A program made the position numbers and the translations under genes. From Acidobacterium sp. (GTDB taxonomy: Bacteria; Acidobacteriota; Terriglobia; Terriglobales; Acidobacteriaceae): a stretch of DNA of 64,000 bases. Under the pieces are notes generated by a model, which saw only the letters and a program-made list of their open reading frames with translations, searched no databases and was not told where the DNA came from. Shown here piece by piece: positions 28,327 to 37,100 of this stretch. Location: positions 62,001-126,000 of the forward strand of contig PMUI01000070.1 of NCBI GenBank assembly GCA_003166955.1. Reading direction: 5' to 3'. Positions within the stretch are counted from its first letter, which is position 1. Each line of letters opens with the position of its first letter.

Positions 28327-29415
28327 GTGAAAGAACTTCTTTGGGGATTCAATTCACAGCCTGAGGGAGCAGAGCCCGGGCCACCGCCGTTCGCGGCGTA
28401 TGATCCGTTCGCGCCGCCCCAGCCTGCCGGATCGCTCGATCTGCGCGGCTTGATCAAGCTGCTCACCGACGCGGGACACCTGACGCGAGTGCGGGAACGG
28501 GTCGACTGGAAACTCGGGATCGGGCGCTGGACCCGATCGAGGCACAGGCCGCTGCTGTTCGAAAACGTCAAGGACTACCCGGGACAGCGGGTCTTCACCA
28601 ACGGGCTCATCGATCCGGTGTGCATCGCGCTGGCGCTGGGGCTGGATATCGCACTTCCACCGGCGCACATGGTCGCCCGGGCGCGCAGGCGGCTGCGCGA
28701 TCCCATGACGCCTAAGGTGGTGCGCAACGGGCCGGTGATGGAGAACGTGGTCCCGGCGAGCGTGCTGGACCTGCTCCAGTTCCCTGTTCCGCAATGGAGC
28801 GAGCAGGACGGCGGCCGGTATATCGGGACGTGGCACCTGAATATCACCAAGGATCCGGAGACGGGACGGCGCAGCGCGGGCATGTACCGGATGAAAGTGG
28901 TGGGCCCGAAACAGGCGACGGTGAACGCGCCGAGGCGCAGCGATCTGGCACGGCACATCGCGAAGGCGGAAGAGAAAAAAGCCGAGCTTCCGATGGCGCT
29001 GGCCATCGGCGTTCCGGAGGCAACGGCGATTGCAGCGCGGGCGGCGTGTCCGGAGGGGATGGACGTATTCGATCTGGCCGGAGCTTTACAGCAGAGACCG
29101 GTGGAGCTGATGGATTGCGGGCATCTCGAAGTGCCGGCGTACGCGGAGATCATCGTCGAGGGATTCATCCATCCCGGGAAGCGCGTCGAGGATGGGCCTT
29201 ACTTCGATTACCAGGGAAACCCGAAGACCAACTCAAGGGCTTTCCTGTTTGAGGCGACGCGGGTGATGCATCGCGATAACCCGATTTTTCGCGGCAGCAC
29301 GCTGGGAAGACCAGGCGGCGAGGACTATCAGGTGCAGGCTTTCCTGGGACAGTTAAAGCTGCTGGAGTCGCAGCGGTCGCGGATCCGCCAGCTCATGCAG
29401 CACATCTTCGGCTAG
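28327..29415 (+). pseudogene. UbiD-family decarboxylase, probably C-terminally truncated
   Basis: From GTG at 28327 the frame encodes 362 residues of the UbiD/3-octaprenyl-4-hydroxybenzoate carboxy-lyase family: LDLRGLIKLLTDAGHLTRV, RPLLFENVKDYPGQRVFTN, GTWHLNITKDPETGRRSAGMYRM and VPAYAEIIVEGFIHPGKRVEDGPYFDY. Family members are usually about 450-500 residues; this one stops after HRDNPIFRGSTLGRPGGEDYQ plus 27 residues, losing the C-terminal third. No SD sequence precedes the GTG, and the neighbourhood is gene debris. I therefore treat it as likely non-functional, although a shortened product cannot be excluded. Confidence 0.7.
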
Positions 29416-29534
29416 GCCGATCCATCCGTCATCATCCTGCACATCTCCGCGCCGATGAAACCTCTAGGGTCCATGCGGCTCGTGGCAGCTGCGCTGTGCT
29501 TTGGTTGAGGATCCCACTAACGGCGACAGACTCT

Positions 29535-30470
29535 CTATCGCTCCGGCTTCGTCTCCGGATAGGGCACGGAAAACACTTCCGGCGCGTTGTGAAACTTGCG
29601 GAAGAGCGCAAACACATAGCGCATGCGCTCTTCGATCCTGGTCCAGTTTTTCGCAGCTGTGGGTGTTGCACTGCCCGGCAGGTCTTCGCCGACGGTCAGG
29701 ACCCGGTTGCCAATCTCATACGTCATCAGGCGCTCGGTTGCGCAGCGCCGCACGATGAACGGCATCGCTCCGCGAATGTACGGCTCGAGACGGATGTGCT
29801 CGTGATAGACGATCTCGCAGTTCCCTGCGATGGTCGCCGCCGTCTTCGCGGCCAGGTCTTTGGCATCGTGCGCTGCGAGGTAGGAACGAAACGCGGTCGC
29901 CAGGCGATCTTGCCCTTCCTGTTCCGCAGGCCCGGGTCTCAGGCCCGCGAAGAACGCTTGTCTCCGTTCGCTCGTGGCGCCATTCTCCAGCATCTCCAGA
30001 AAGCGCGCCGTCTGCTTCCCGACGTCCTGAATCACAATTTGATTGCCTCGCAGGACCAGAGCTGCGGCTCTGCGCCGGCTCCAGATTGCCAGCCATCGGC
30101 CGGTTCCGCCGCCAGTGAGAGCGCCGATGATCGCACCCATCGCCCCTGTCAGGACGTGGGGTGACCAGCCCAGCAAGCGTCCGGCCACGACGCCGGTTGC
30201 GGCGCCGATTACAAGGCCCACCACACCCGCCGTTTTGGTGGCGTTGCCGATCGCGCTCTCGAGGTCCTCCTGCCGAATCGTCACGCCCGCCTTCTTCGAG
30301 CCCCACACCGCCCATGAGTGGAAATTGGGGCCGCCCTCGCGCCCCAGCGCATCGGCTAATGCTTCCGACAGCAGATAGTGCGCCTGCGTGATCCGTTGAT
30401 TGGAGCGAGCCGCATCCGGTTCGGCGCAGGCATCCTCGATCAAGCCGATCCATCGCTCCGCAGCCGTCAT
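29535..30470 (-). CDS. Membrane-associated protein of unknown function
   Basis: The 311-residue product begins MTAAERWIGLIEDACAEPDA. A helical N-terminal part is followed by a glycine-rich double hydrophobic segment (about 80-130: AGVVGLVIGAATGVVAGRLL, then TGAMGAIIGALTGGGTG). The soluble C-terminal domain (about 165-300) ends KFHNAPEVFSVPYPETK. The glycine pattern resembles glycine-zipper membrane proteins. No enzymatic motif was recognised. A TTG 13 codons upstream is a possible but less likely start. It stands alone between debris and dnaN. Confidence 0.65.
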   Translation of the reverse strand: MTAAERWIGLIEDACAEPDAARSNQRITQAHYLLSEALADALGREGGPNFHSWAVWGSKKAGVTIRQEDLESAIGNATKTAGVVGLVIGAATGVVAGRLLGWSPHVLTGAMGAIIGALTGGGTGRWLAIWSRRRAAALVLRGNQIVIQDVGKQTARFLEMLENGATSERRQAFFAGLRPGPAEQEGQDRLATAFRSYLAAHDAKDLAAKTAATIAGNCEIVYHEHIRLEPYIRGAMPFIVRRCATERLMTYEIGNRVLTVGEDLPGSATPTAAKNWTRIEERMRYVFALFRKFHNAPEVFSVPYPETKPER

Positions 30471-30603
30471 GCAACCAGTATGGGAGACGCCAGCACGGGG
30501 AGACAACAATCTTGTTGCCGGTCCCGCGCAGCGATGTTCAGATTACGCGCCTGGGTACACAGAGGATGGATGCAGGTTGTGATGCCGCCCTTGTCAGCCG
30601 GCG

Positions 30604-31725
30604 TCAGATCCGCATGGGCATGATGATGTAGCGGTACTTGTATTCGTCGGAGCCGTCTTCGGGGCGAACCTGGCCAGCGGATTGCGCGTCCTTGAATTCG
30701 AGACGGACTTCGCCCTCGTTGCCGATGGCTTTGAGGAAATCGATCAGGTAGGCGGAGTTGAAGCCCACGACGATGGGATCGAAGCTGTAGGGCGTCTCGA
30801 TGGTGTCTTCGGACTCACCGGCCTCGGTGGAGGAGGAGGAGACCTTCAGCTCGTTCTGCTCGATGCGCATCTTGATGGCGCCGGAGCGCTCGTCGGCGAA
30901 CTGCGCGACGCGCTGGATGGACGCGGCGAGATCTGTGCTGCGCACGATTACAAATTTGTTGTTGTCGCGCGGCATGACGGCTTCGTAGTTGGGGAACTGG
31001 CCGGTGAGCTTGCGGCTGGTGAGGACGCGATGGCCGACGCGGAAGAAGAGCGTCGAATCGTCCTCGGCAAACTCGATGACTTCAGCTTCGGTGTTGCTGA
31101 GGAGCGATTGCAGCTCCTGCAGAGCCTTGCGCGGAACGAGCGTTTTCTTTTCGGCGCTGATGCCGGGAAAGCTCTCGGCGGTTTTTTCGATATACGCGAG
31201 GCGATGGCCGTCAGTGGCGACCATGGCGATGGATTCGGCCTTGAGGATCAGCAGCGCACCGTTGAGAGTGTAGCGGGATTCCTCGTTGGAGATGGCGAAG
31301 ATCGTGCGCGCGATGAGTGTGCGCAGCGAAGCGACGGGGATCTTGATGGCGCCGCCGGTGGGGAACTCGGGAACTTGCGGGAAGTTCGCGCGGGCCATGC
31401 CGACCATGCGCGTGTTCGAGCGGCCGGCGCGAATCTGGACCCAGTGGTTCTCGAGCAGCTTGACAGACATATCGCCGTCGCCGAGAAGGCGGATGTAGTC
31501 GTAGAGCTTGCGCGCGGGGATGGTGCAGGAGCCAGGCTTTTTGATTTTGGCGGCGCAGGAGGTGCGAATGCTCTGATCCAGATCGGTGGCGGTGATGACG
31601 ATCTTGTCGCCGTCGGCTTCGAGCAGGAAGTTGGAGAGGATGGGAATGGTGGTTTTGCGCTCGACGACGCTTTGCGCGGCGGTGAGCTCACGCAGAAGAT
31701 CCTGGCGGCTGACGGTGATCTCCAT
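30604..31725 (-). CDS. dnaN: DNA polymerase III beta subunit (sliding clamp)
   Basis: The 373-residue protein forms the dimeric clamp that tethers DNA polymerase III. It shows the three repeated clamp domains: MEITVSRQDLLRELTAAQSV with TTIPILSNFLLEA (domain 1), VATDGHRLAYIEK (end of domain 2), and the C-terminal YKYRYIIMPMRI, matching the usual MPMRL-type end. The ATG has GGGAG five to six bases upstream; an in-frame ATG 14 codons earlier lacks this. In many bacteria dnaN follows dnaA directly, but here dnaA starts about 12 kb away, on the same strand. Confidence 0.96.
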   Translation of the reverse strand: MEITVSRQDLLRELTAAQSVVERKTTIPILSNFLLEADGDKIVITATDLDQSIRTSCAAKIKKPGSCTIPARKLYDYIRLLGDGDMSVKLLENHWVQIRAGRSNTRMVGMARANFPQVPEFPTGGAIKIPVASLRTLIARTIFAISNEESRYTLNGALLILKAESIAMVATDGHRLAYIEKTAESFPGISAEKKTLVPRKALQELQSLLSNTEAEVIEFAEDDSTLFFRVGHRVLTSRKLTGQFPNYEAVMPRDNNKFVIVRSTDLAASIQRVAQFADERSGAIKMRIEQNELKVSSSSTEAGESEDTIETPYSFDPIVVGFNSAYLIDFLKAIGNEGEVRLEFKDAQSAGQVRPEDGSDEYKYRYIIMPMRI

Positions 31726-32336
31726 AGTCGCTCCCTGAACGGCTTTTTCCTCTTCGACAGCCGGCATGATGGCTTCCCCCGATTCGATTGGACTTCACTG
31801 TACACCAGACGGGGCGGGAGTCCGCAAGGCACACAGGGACCGCGCATTCATTGTAGAGTCAAGCGGCTGAAATGCGCTCTCTGGAAAACGTGGGTGTTTT
31901 CTGGGTGCGGATGACTGCGGCCGCGGCGTGGGTGACGACTACGGTTACGGTTTTGAATTTAGTTCTTAAAGTAGTAGCCGTAGTCGTTCAGGTCGGAAAA
32001 GTGGAAAGGCGATGGAAAACCGCTATGGGCGCGGGCTTGGGAGGGCGGCGAGTTTTAGAAAACGTGGTTGTGGAAATGAGAACAACGAGGAAAGCTGGAG
32101 GAGAAGAGCGAGTTGAGGCACAGGATGTCCACGGATTCAACACAGGCGTGGGAAAGCGGTGTGGAAAGGCGGCGTGGTGAGTGGAAAGAGTGGATTGAGG
32201 CAGTAGAGGGGCGGGTCTGGGAGAGACCGTGGATGCACAGCTAGAGGTTTGTCCGGCTGTGCGAGCAGCAAAGCGGGGGAGGGCCAGGGGGAGGGAAAAC
32301 TGTTGAAATTCACCCAGCGTGACAAGCAACGCCTTC
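31726..32336. other. dnaN upstream region; candidate origin-associated sequence
   Basis: This 611-bp stretch has no supportable gene. The plus strand is strikingly purine-rich (32000-32310) and carries repeated TGGAAA/GTGGAAAG words. On the minus strand these read TTTCCAC, and two of them (CTTTCCACA and ATTTCCACA, near 32160 and 32070) match the DnaA-box consensus TTWTNCACA with one mismatch. An AT-rich loop inside a long inverted repeat lies at 31935-31987. Origin function is a hypothesis only. Confidence 0.45.
31935..31987. repeat. 14-bp inverted repeat around an AT-rich 25-bp loop
   Basis: Left arm ACGACTACGGTTAC (31935-31948) pairs with right arm GTAGCCGTAGTCGT (31974-31987), with 13 of 14 pairs Watson-Crick and one G-T. 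The loop contains TTTTGAATTTAGTTCTTAAA, by far the most AT-rich patch in the neighbourhood. It lies about 210-260 bp upstream of dnaN. It could be an unwinding element, a transcriptional attenuator or a protein-binding site. Confidence 0.75.
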
Positions 32337-33200
32337 TTAGTTTGTACTGGTCGAGTCGTTGTGGCTGATCGTGACGCCGCCGTTGACGGTCTGAACGTGC
32401 ACGGTAGGTCCACCGTTGCCCAGATCGGTGTTGAGGCGGTTCTTGATGGATCCCTGAACGGTGATGGGAAATTCAACGTTGATGCCGCCGTTGACGGTAC
32501 CGGTTTCCAGATGTGCCGAGTAGTGCTCGGGCACGCGAAGTTCGATGCCGCCGTTCGTGGTGTCGGCGTGGAGGCCTTCACCCTGCCAGCGATCGCCGGC
32601 GAGAGTGACGTCGAGCCCGCCGTTGACGGTATGACCCTGCGCATCGCCGGAAACATGATCCAGAGAGACGCCGCCATTCGTCGTATCAAAGCGGAGATTC
32701 CCGTCCACGCGGGTCAGGTCGATGCCACCGTTCATGGTGTGCAGTTCGGCAGCAAGGTGGCGCGGCACATGGAGGTGGTAGTCGACGCTGTAGCCGGTGT
32801 GATTGAAGAAATGTGCGTGCGGGCCGTGGTCACGGATGTCGCCGTTGTCCGTGTCGATCACGACCTCGTTGAGGAGGTCGTTGGCTTCGGATTCGGTCGG
32901 CGCCCAGGCTGTGACGCGCGCTTCGAGCGCGACATCGGAGCGGTCTTCGCCCATGACATCGATGCCGCCGTTGACGGTGTTCACGCCGATGCGGCCGGAG
33001 GGCAGAACCAAGGTGGTGCGGCGCATCTGGCAAACATGGGCTTCGCCCCAGTGGTGGCTGTTGTCGTCGCATTCGCCGTTGTGCCAGTTGCCGGTCTGGG
33101 CTGCAGACGCGGCGTGGACATGGCGGCGGGAATGCGGAAGCGAAACGCCCAGAAGGACGATGACTGTGAAGCAAAGGACAAAAACGGCGAAGCGGCGCAT
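32337..33200 (-). CDS. Secreted repeat protein, DUF4097-like putative adhesin
   Basis: The 287-residue protein starts with a signal peptide (MRRFAVFVLCFTVIVLLGVSL). The mature part contains eight or so repeats built around T-x-NGG (VNTVNGGIDV, HTMNGGIDL, DTTNGGVSL, HTVNGGLDV, DTTNGGIEL, GTVNGGINV, QTVNGGVTI), spaced about 18-30 residues. This is the pattern of right-handed beta-helix proteins of the DUF4097/DUF4098 type. It is likely exported and possibly surface-exposed; function unknown. An SD-like GAGGT precedes the ATG. On the DNA, the motif appears as recurring GCCGTTGACGG words on the plus strand. Confidence 0.82.
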   Translation of the reverse strand: MRRFAVFVLCFTVIVLLGVSLPHSRRHVHAASAAQTGNWHNGECDDNSHHWGEAHVCQMRRTTLVLPSGRIGVNTVNGGIDVMGEDRSDVALEARVTAWAPTESEANDLLNEVVIDTDNGDIRDHGPHAHFFNHTGYSVDYHLHVPRHLAAELHTMNGGIDLTRVDGNLRFDTTNGGVSLDHVSGDAQGHTVNGGLDVTLAGDRWQGEGLHADTTNGGIELRVPEHYSAHLETGTVNGGINVEFPITVQGSIKNRLNTDLGNGGPTVHVQTVNGGVTISHNDSTSTN

Positions 33201-33603
33201 GGCACGGACCTCGCTGGGTGGGTACGCGGATGGATGCATAGGAGTTCCCTTTGATTGGCGATTGGGGGGACCCGATCAGTGGATGAAATAGCACGCCGCA
33301 TGCCGTATTGCGCAGATGGTTGGGGTTGGGGAATCAGGGACTTACGGAGGGGTGGGGATGGAGGCGGTGTCCACGAGGGGGAAATGTGTTCGGGAGTGGA
33401 CAGGGAGAGGCAGGAGACGGGAAGCACGAGACAGCCGGACCCTGGCATACGCTTCATGACTCGGACGATGTAGGCGTATGGGACTGAAGACCGTGAGGAC
33501 CGTGCAACAGTATCGGGTCATTTACCCGTCACATATCTGAGTCATACCAGTCTCAGGTCGATGAAGTAACTCTGTCCCCCGTCGTTGAAAGGGCGAGCTT
33601 CCC
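33201..33603. other. Divergent gap between adhesin and diguanylate cyclase genes
   Basis: This 403-bp gap has no supportable gene. A small hairpin CGGGT-CATT-ACCCG lies near 33515-33530. No clear promoter pair was recognised. Confidence 0.4.
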
Positions 33604-34782
33604 TTGGACATTCACACACTGCATGTGGAGCATGTAGTTCTTCTGACGGTGTACACCCTGCTGGTCCTGGCCAACTCGTGGGCACACAGGGGGATGAAAG
33701 GGATTCGCTGGTTTTTCCTCTACAACCTTTTTGCGCTCCTGGGGGCAGGATCGGTTGCATTGCGGGGACGGATTCCGGACTTTCTGTCGATCGTGGGCGG
33801 GGACATGTTCGTCGTGGTCGGCTATTTCCTGCTCTTCCTTGCCCTTGCGGCGTTGTTCGGGCGTAAGAGCCGGCAAATCTATCTGCAGGTTTTTCTGGTA
33901 CTGGTTGCAGCGGTGGCGACGGTGGAGACCGGATATATCCATCCGGACACGAAGGTGCGCCTGATCGCCTACAGCACGATTCTGCTTTGCCAGCAGGCTC
34001 AGATTGCGTTCTTTCTGTTTCGCCGGGACATCGACGAGGTACACGTTGCGGGAAACTCGATGGGTCTGATCATGGTTGGTCTCGCGCTGAGCAATCTGAT
34101 ACGGGTAGTGGGGGTTGCATACAACGGAGCGCCTCAGAATTATTTGAAGTCCGGCGAGTTTCTGGCATGGATCGTGATCCTGAATTCATGCCTGCAATGC
34201 GGGGCAATGGTGGCGTACGTCTGGATGACGGCATCTCTGTTGCGCCGCGATCTGGAAGTCCAGGCATCGACAGACCCGCTGACAGGCCTGCTGAACCGGC
34301 GTGCCTTCGAACAGGCATCCGAAAGAGCGCTTGTCGCCTGCAGAGAAGCGAACGTTGCGTTCGCGGCGATCATTATCGATCTGGACGACTTCAAAGCGAT
34401 CAATGACACCAATGGACACCGCTACGGCGATGAAACATTGATCGCGGTTGCGCGGGCCCTGGGAGCGGGGATGCGGAAGAACGACTTACTGGCTCGCATT
34501 GGAGGCGATGAATTTGCGGTGGTGCTGCCGCAAACCACGGCGGTTGAGGCGGACCAGATCGCGGAGCGTCTGCGCCACGCCATCGAAGGGACAGAGAGAC
34601 CGCTGGAAGGAGCTCAATCCACGTTGACAGCTAGCTTTGGAGTTGCTGTCAAGCAAAACGCCACCGACAGTTGGGACCAGCTGATGATGCGTTGCGACCA
34701 GGCGCTTTATTCAGTCAAGAGGGTGGGGGGGAACCTGGTGCAGCGCGATTTGCACTGGTCCTCCGTTTTACCCTCGGCGTAG
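33604..34782 (+). CDS. Membrane diguanylate cyclase (GGDEF)
   Basis: The 392-residue protein has about six N-terminal membrane helices (residues ~8-210) and a C-terminal GGDEF domain (~225-385). The active site is intact (RIGGDEFAVVLP), with the substrate-binding segment DPLTGLLNRRAFEQA and metal-binding DLDDFKAINDTNGH. An inhibitory I-site RxxD (RKND) precedes GGDEF at the standard distance. It should make cyclic di-GMP from two GTP in response to a membrane-sensed signal. The start is a TTG with AGGG about ten bases upstream and is the least certain part. No phosphodiesterase is seen nearby. Confidence 0.92.
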   Translation: MDIHTLHVEHVVLLTVYTLLVLANSWAHRGMKGIRWFFLYNLFALLGAGSVALRGRIPDFLSIVGGDMFVVVGYFLLFLALAALFGRKSRQIYLQVFLVLVAAVATVETGYIHPDTKVRLIAYSTILLCQQAQIAFFLFRRDIDEVHVAGNSMGLIMVGLALSNLIRVVGVAYNGAPQNYLKSGEFLAWIVILNSCLQCGAMVAYVWMTASLLRRDLEVQASTDPLTGLLNRRAFEQASERALVACREANVAFAAIIIDLDDFKAINDTNGHRYGDETLIAVARALGAGMRKNDLLARIGGDEFAVVLPQTTAVEADQIAERLRHAIEGTERPLEGAQSTLTASFGVAVKQNATDSWDQLMMRCDQALYSVKRVGGNLVQRDLHWSSVLPSA

Positions 34783-34855
34783 GGCGGCGGAAACGTCGCG
34801 AAAGCGGATGCCGGTGAGCCGCCCGTCGGGGCCGCCTGCGGGCCAGATCCCATGT

Positions 34856-35308
34856 TCAATCTCGCTCTTTGATCGTTACTAGCTTGGCTCCGCCGTCGAA
34901 GGTGATTATCCAATTTCGCAGGATGTCTCTTCCTATCAGGCAAGAGTAGTAGCGCTCCTTTGCGAAAAGCGCAGAGATTATTCGGATTGAATCGAAACCC
35001 CGAAGACTAGTGTTGGGGAAGCCGATAGACCCTGCGTGCTCACCACAGCGGTGAATCGCGCCAATGGCGGAGATTTTGCTGCCCTCGTTGGTTTGACGCA
35101 GTTTGCAGTAATCCGCAAACTTTCTGCTGATCAAGGTCACAGATGCGCCGGTATCGAGCAGGGCCCGTAAAGGGCGCGGCCCAGGATATTCAAGGCCGAC
35201 GGAGCGCCCTGCTTCAATCACGTCCGGAGAGTTCATGATCAGAACGTCTATGCACGGGCCGGGATCGTTCTGATCAAACGGATCCCAAGGGATTTCAGCG
35301 CGGGCCAT
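34856..35308 (-). CDS. Retropepsin-like aspartic protease
   Basis: The 150-residue protein contains the clan AA active-site motif LRALLDTGASVTLIS (about residues 47-61) and the later hydrophobic GRDIL segment that packs against it in the family. It resembles single-domain bacterial retropepsins, which act as dimers. No signal peptide is evident, so it is probably cytoplasmic. It lies one base downstream of a 76-residue gene on the same strand and almost certainly forms an operon with it. The pair sits in a lower-GC patch between dnaN and dnaA. Confidence 0.82.
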   Translation of the reverse strand: MARAEIPWDPFDQNDPGPCIDVLIMNSPDVIEAGRSVGLEYPGPRPLRALLDTGASVTLISRKFADYCKLRQTNEGSKISAIGAIHRCGEHAGSIGFPNTSLRGFDSIRIISALFAKERYYSCLIGRDILRNWIITFDGGAKLVTIKERD

Positions 35309-35309
35309 A

Positions 35310-35540
35310 CTATGAGACGAGATAAACCTGTTCCGTCGTCCATACCTGCTTCACAAGAAAATCTCGCGCGACGTCGAACTTCTTCAGGCCAGCCTTCAGA
35401 GCTTCAGCATATGAACTGAAGAACCCCTCGATGGCATCATCCTGAATGGCGACAAATTTACCAGGATGGGAGAGCGACCACTCTTTGCGATGATGTTCGA
35501 ATACTTCGAGTTCGGCGGCGAAGGGTCCGGTGGCGGCCAT
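35310..35540 (-). CDS. Small partner protein of the retropepsin-like protease
   Basis: The 76-residue protein contains WSLSHPGKFVAIQDDAIEGFFSSYAEALKAG, resembling small DUF5678-like proteins that are often encoded directly upstream of clan AA proteases (recalled, not checked). It may be a substrate, inhibitor or recruiting subunit (inference). It has no signal peptide or membrane helix. The protease gene begins one base after its stop. Confidence 0.7.
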   Translation of the reverse strand: MAATGPFAAELEVFEHHRKEWSLSHPGKFVAIQDDAIEGFFSSYAEALKAGLKKFDVARDFLVKQVWTTEQVYLVS

Positions 35541-35603
35541 AAGGTCCCTCCCCTATCTGATTACGCGACTGGGATGACTGATGCCATCCAAAGGTGCGTT
35601 ACA

Positions 35604-35623
35604 ACGTTACTGCACTATAACGT
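35604..35623. promoter_or_regulatory. Inverted repeat in divergent promoter region
   Basis: ACGTTA (35604-35609) and TAACGT (35618-35623) form a 6-bp inverted repeat with 8-bp spacer, in an AT-rich stretch between the divergent protease pair and the 93-residue gene. The spacing suits a dimeric regulator (inference). Confidence 0.4.
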
Positions 35624-35670
35624 AATAATGCGGCAATTCTATAATGCAGTCAATAGAAAACTGAACCCTC

Positions 35671-35952
35671 ATGAGCCCCAAGGCAAAGCACATCCCGGAT
35701 GATGCGCGGCGCACCTCGATTTGTCTGACTGCCGAAGAGAACGCAGCGATCAACTGGATCAGCGAGGCACGCCGGATTAGGAAGGAAAGCCGGTGGACGA
35801 TGAACTGCATTCTCGTCGATGCGCTCTGGTATTTCCTTGAGAGGACAGAGGGCAAAACAAAGGACCATATGCGCGAAATGATCCCAACTAGGCCGCCTGA
35901 CGAACTGCAAAGCAAAGTAACCGAGATGCCAAAACCGAAGAACAATCGCTAG
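35671..35952 (+). CDS. Small hypothetical protein, possibly ribbon-helix-helix
   Basis: The 93-residue protein has a short N-terminal segment RRTSICLTAEENAAINWISEARRI reminiscent of a ribbon-helix-helix strand and helix. A hydrophobic helix (MNCILVDALWYFLERTEG) and a Pro/Lys-rich tail follow. It is divergent from the protease pair across an AT-rich gap with an inverted repeat, so it could regulate that pair (inference). No strong family match was recognised. Confidence 0.55.
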   Translation: MSPKAKHIPDDARRTSICLTAEENAAINWISEARRIRKESRWTMNCILVDALWYFLERTEGKTKDHMREMIPTRPPDELQSKVTEMPKPKNNR

Positions 35953-35990
35953 CGTTAAGGCATCCGGCAGTTGGTGCGATTGCCTGACGG

Positions 35991-37100
35991 CTAATGTTTG
36001 CGTTCCCAGAATTCTTCATGGCGGTCGTCGCGGAAGCGGATGCCGCTAACGCGGCCTTGGGGATCGTGCTCGAAGGTGACCCGGCGCGTGTCGCCCGTGG
36101 GAAAGAAGAAGGTATTTGAGTTTTCAGGCAGCAGCTCAGTGACTTCGCCGATGCGATTGCGCGAGAGAAGTTTGTCGCCCTGACGGTAGACGCTGGCGAT
36201 GACCTGGTTCTGGTCCTCGTAGTCGCCGATGTAGGCGTTGTAGAGGGAGGGGTCGACCTTCGCGGGCACGGGATGGATGGGGACAAGGATTTGTTCCGCG
36301 ACCGCGGTGAGTTTGGAAATGGCGCTGAGACGCTGAGCGAGCAGCCAGTGCGGGAGCTCGGGCTCGGCGTAGGCGCGGTCCCAGACGTTGTGCTTGATAC
36401 CGGCGTACTCCCAGAAGCGGACGTCGCCGCCATTCGCTTTGAGCGCCTGGAACATGAGCAGCGACTGGCGCGGGATGACGATGGGGTCGTCGGAGCCGTG
36501 GAAGAGCCAGGTGGGCGTGCGGCCGACGGCGTGGGCGTATTCGGCGGGGAGGGTATTGACGTCGCGCCAGCGGTCGGGCTGATAAGACCAGAAGACGCCG
36601 CCGGAGACGGGGACCAGCGCAGCGAAGCGGTGCGGGTAGGTCTTCGCGATTTCCCAGACGCCGTAGCCGCCGAGCGAGAGGCCGGTGAGGTAGACGCGGT
36701 CCGGATCGCCGCGGAATTCCTTCATCTCGGCGTCGAGCGCGGCGATGGCCATGGCCATCATGTCAGGATCGGTCCAGTGATGGTGGTTGAAGGGGACCTG
36801 AGGCATGACGACGACGAAGGGCCAGCGTTCGGGATGGAGGCGGATGGCCTGGGGCAGGCCGATCTGGGTTTGGTCCATGCCTTCGGAGCCGCGCTCGCCG
36901 GAGCCGTGGAGGAAGAGGATGAAGGGCCAGGTCTGCTGGCGGTTCCAGTTTTCAGGAAGGTAGACAACGTAGCGATGGAGGACGCCGTTGATCTCGATGG
37001 AGCGGTTGAGGAAGCCGGTATCCTGCGGGCGCGGGGCGGCGTGAGCATGCGGCAGGAGAAGAAAAGAAAATGAAAAAGCCAGGAAAATGCGGCGAATCAT
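35991..37100 (-). CDS. Secreted alpha/beta-hydrolase (esterase)
   Basis: The 369-residue protein begins with a signal peptide (MIRRIFLAFSFSFLLLPHAHA). The hydrolase core shows LFLHGSGERG (oxyanion region, about 55-64), the nucleophile elbow TGLSLGGYGVWE (Ser near residue 131), an Asp in HGSDDPIV and a His in GIKHNVWDRAY. This resembles prolyl-oligopeptidase/carboxylesterase types often seen with polysaccharide deacetylation. After the catalytic domain, ~90 residues resemble a small C-terminal beta domain (YIGDYEDQNQVIASVYRQGD). The substrate is unknown. Upstream in-frame sequence is repeat-derived and was excluded. Confidence 0.86.
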   Translation of the reverse strand: MIRRIFLAFSFSFLLLPHAHAAPRPQDTGFLNRSIEINGVLHRYVVYLPENWNRQQTWPFILFLHGSGERGSEGMDQTQIGLPQAIRLHPERWPFVVVMPQVPFNHHHWTDPDMMAMAIAALDAEMKEFRGDPDRVYLTGLSLGGYGVWEIAKTYPHRFAALVPVSGGVFWSYQPDRWRDVNTLPAEYAHAVGRTPTWLFHGSDDPIVIPRQSLLMFQALKANGGDVRFWEYAGIKHNVWDRAYAEPELPHWLLAQRLSAISKLTAVAEQILVPIHPVPAKVDPSLYNAYIGDYEDQNQVIASVYRQGDKLLSRNRIGEVTELLPENSNTFFFPTGDTRRVTFEHDPQGRVSGIRFRDDRHEEFWERKH

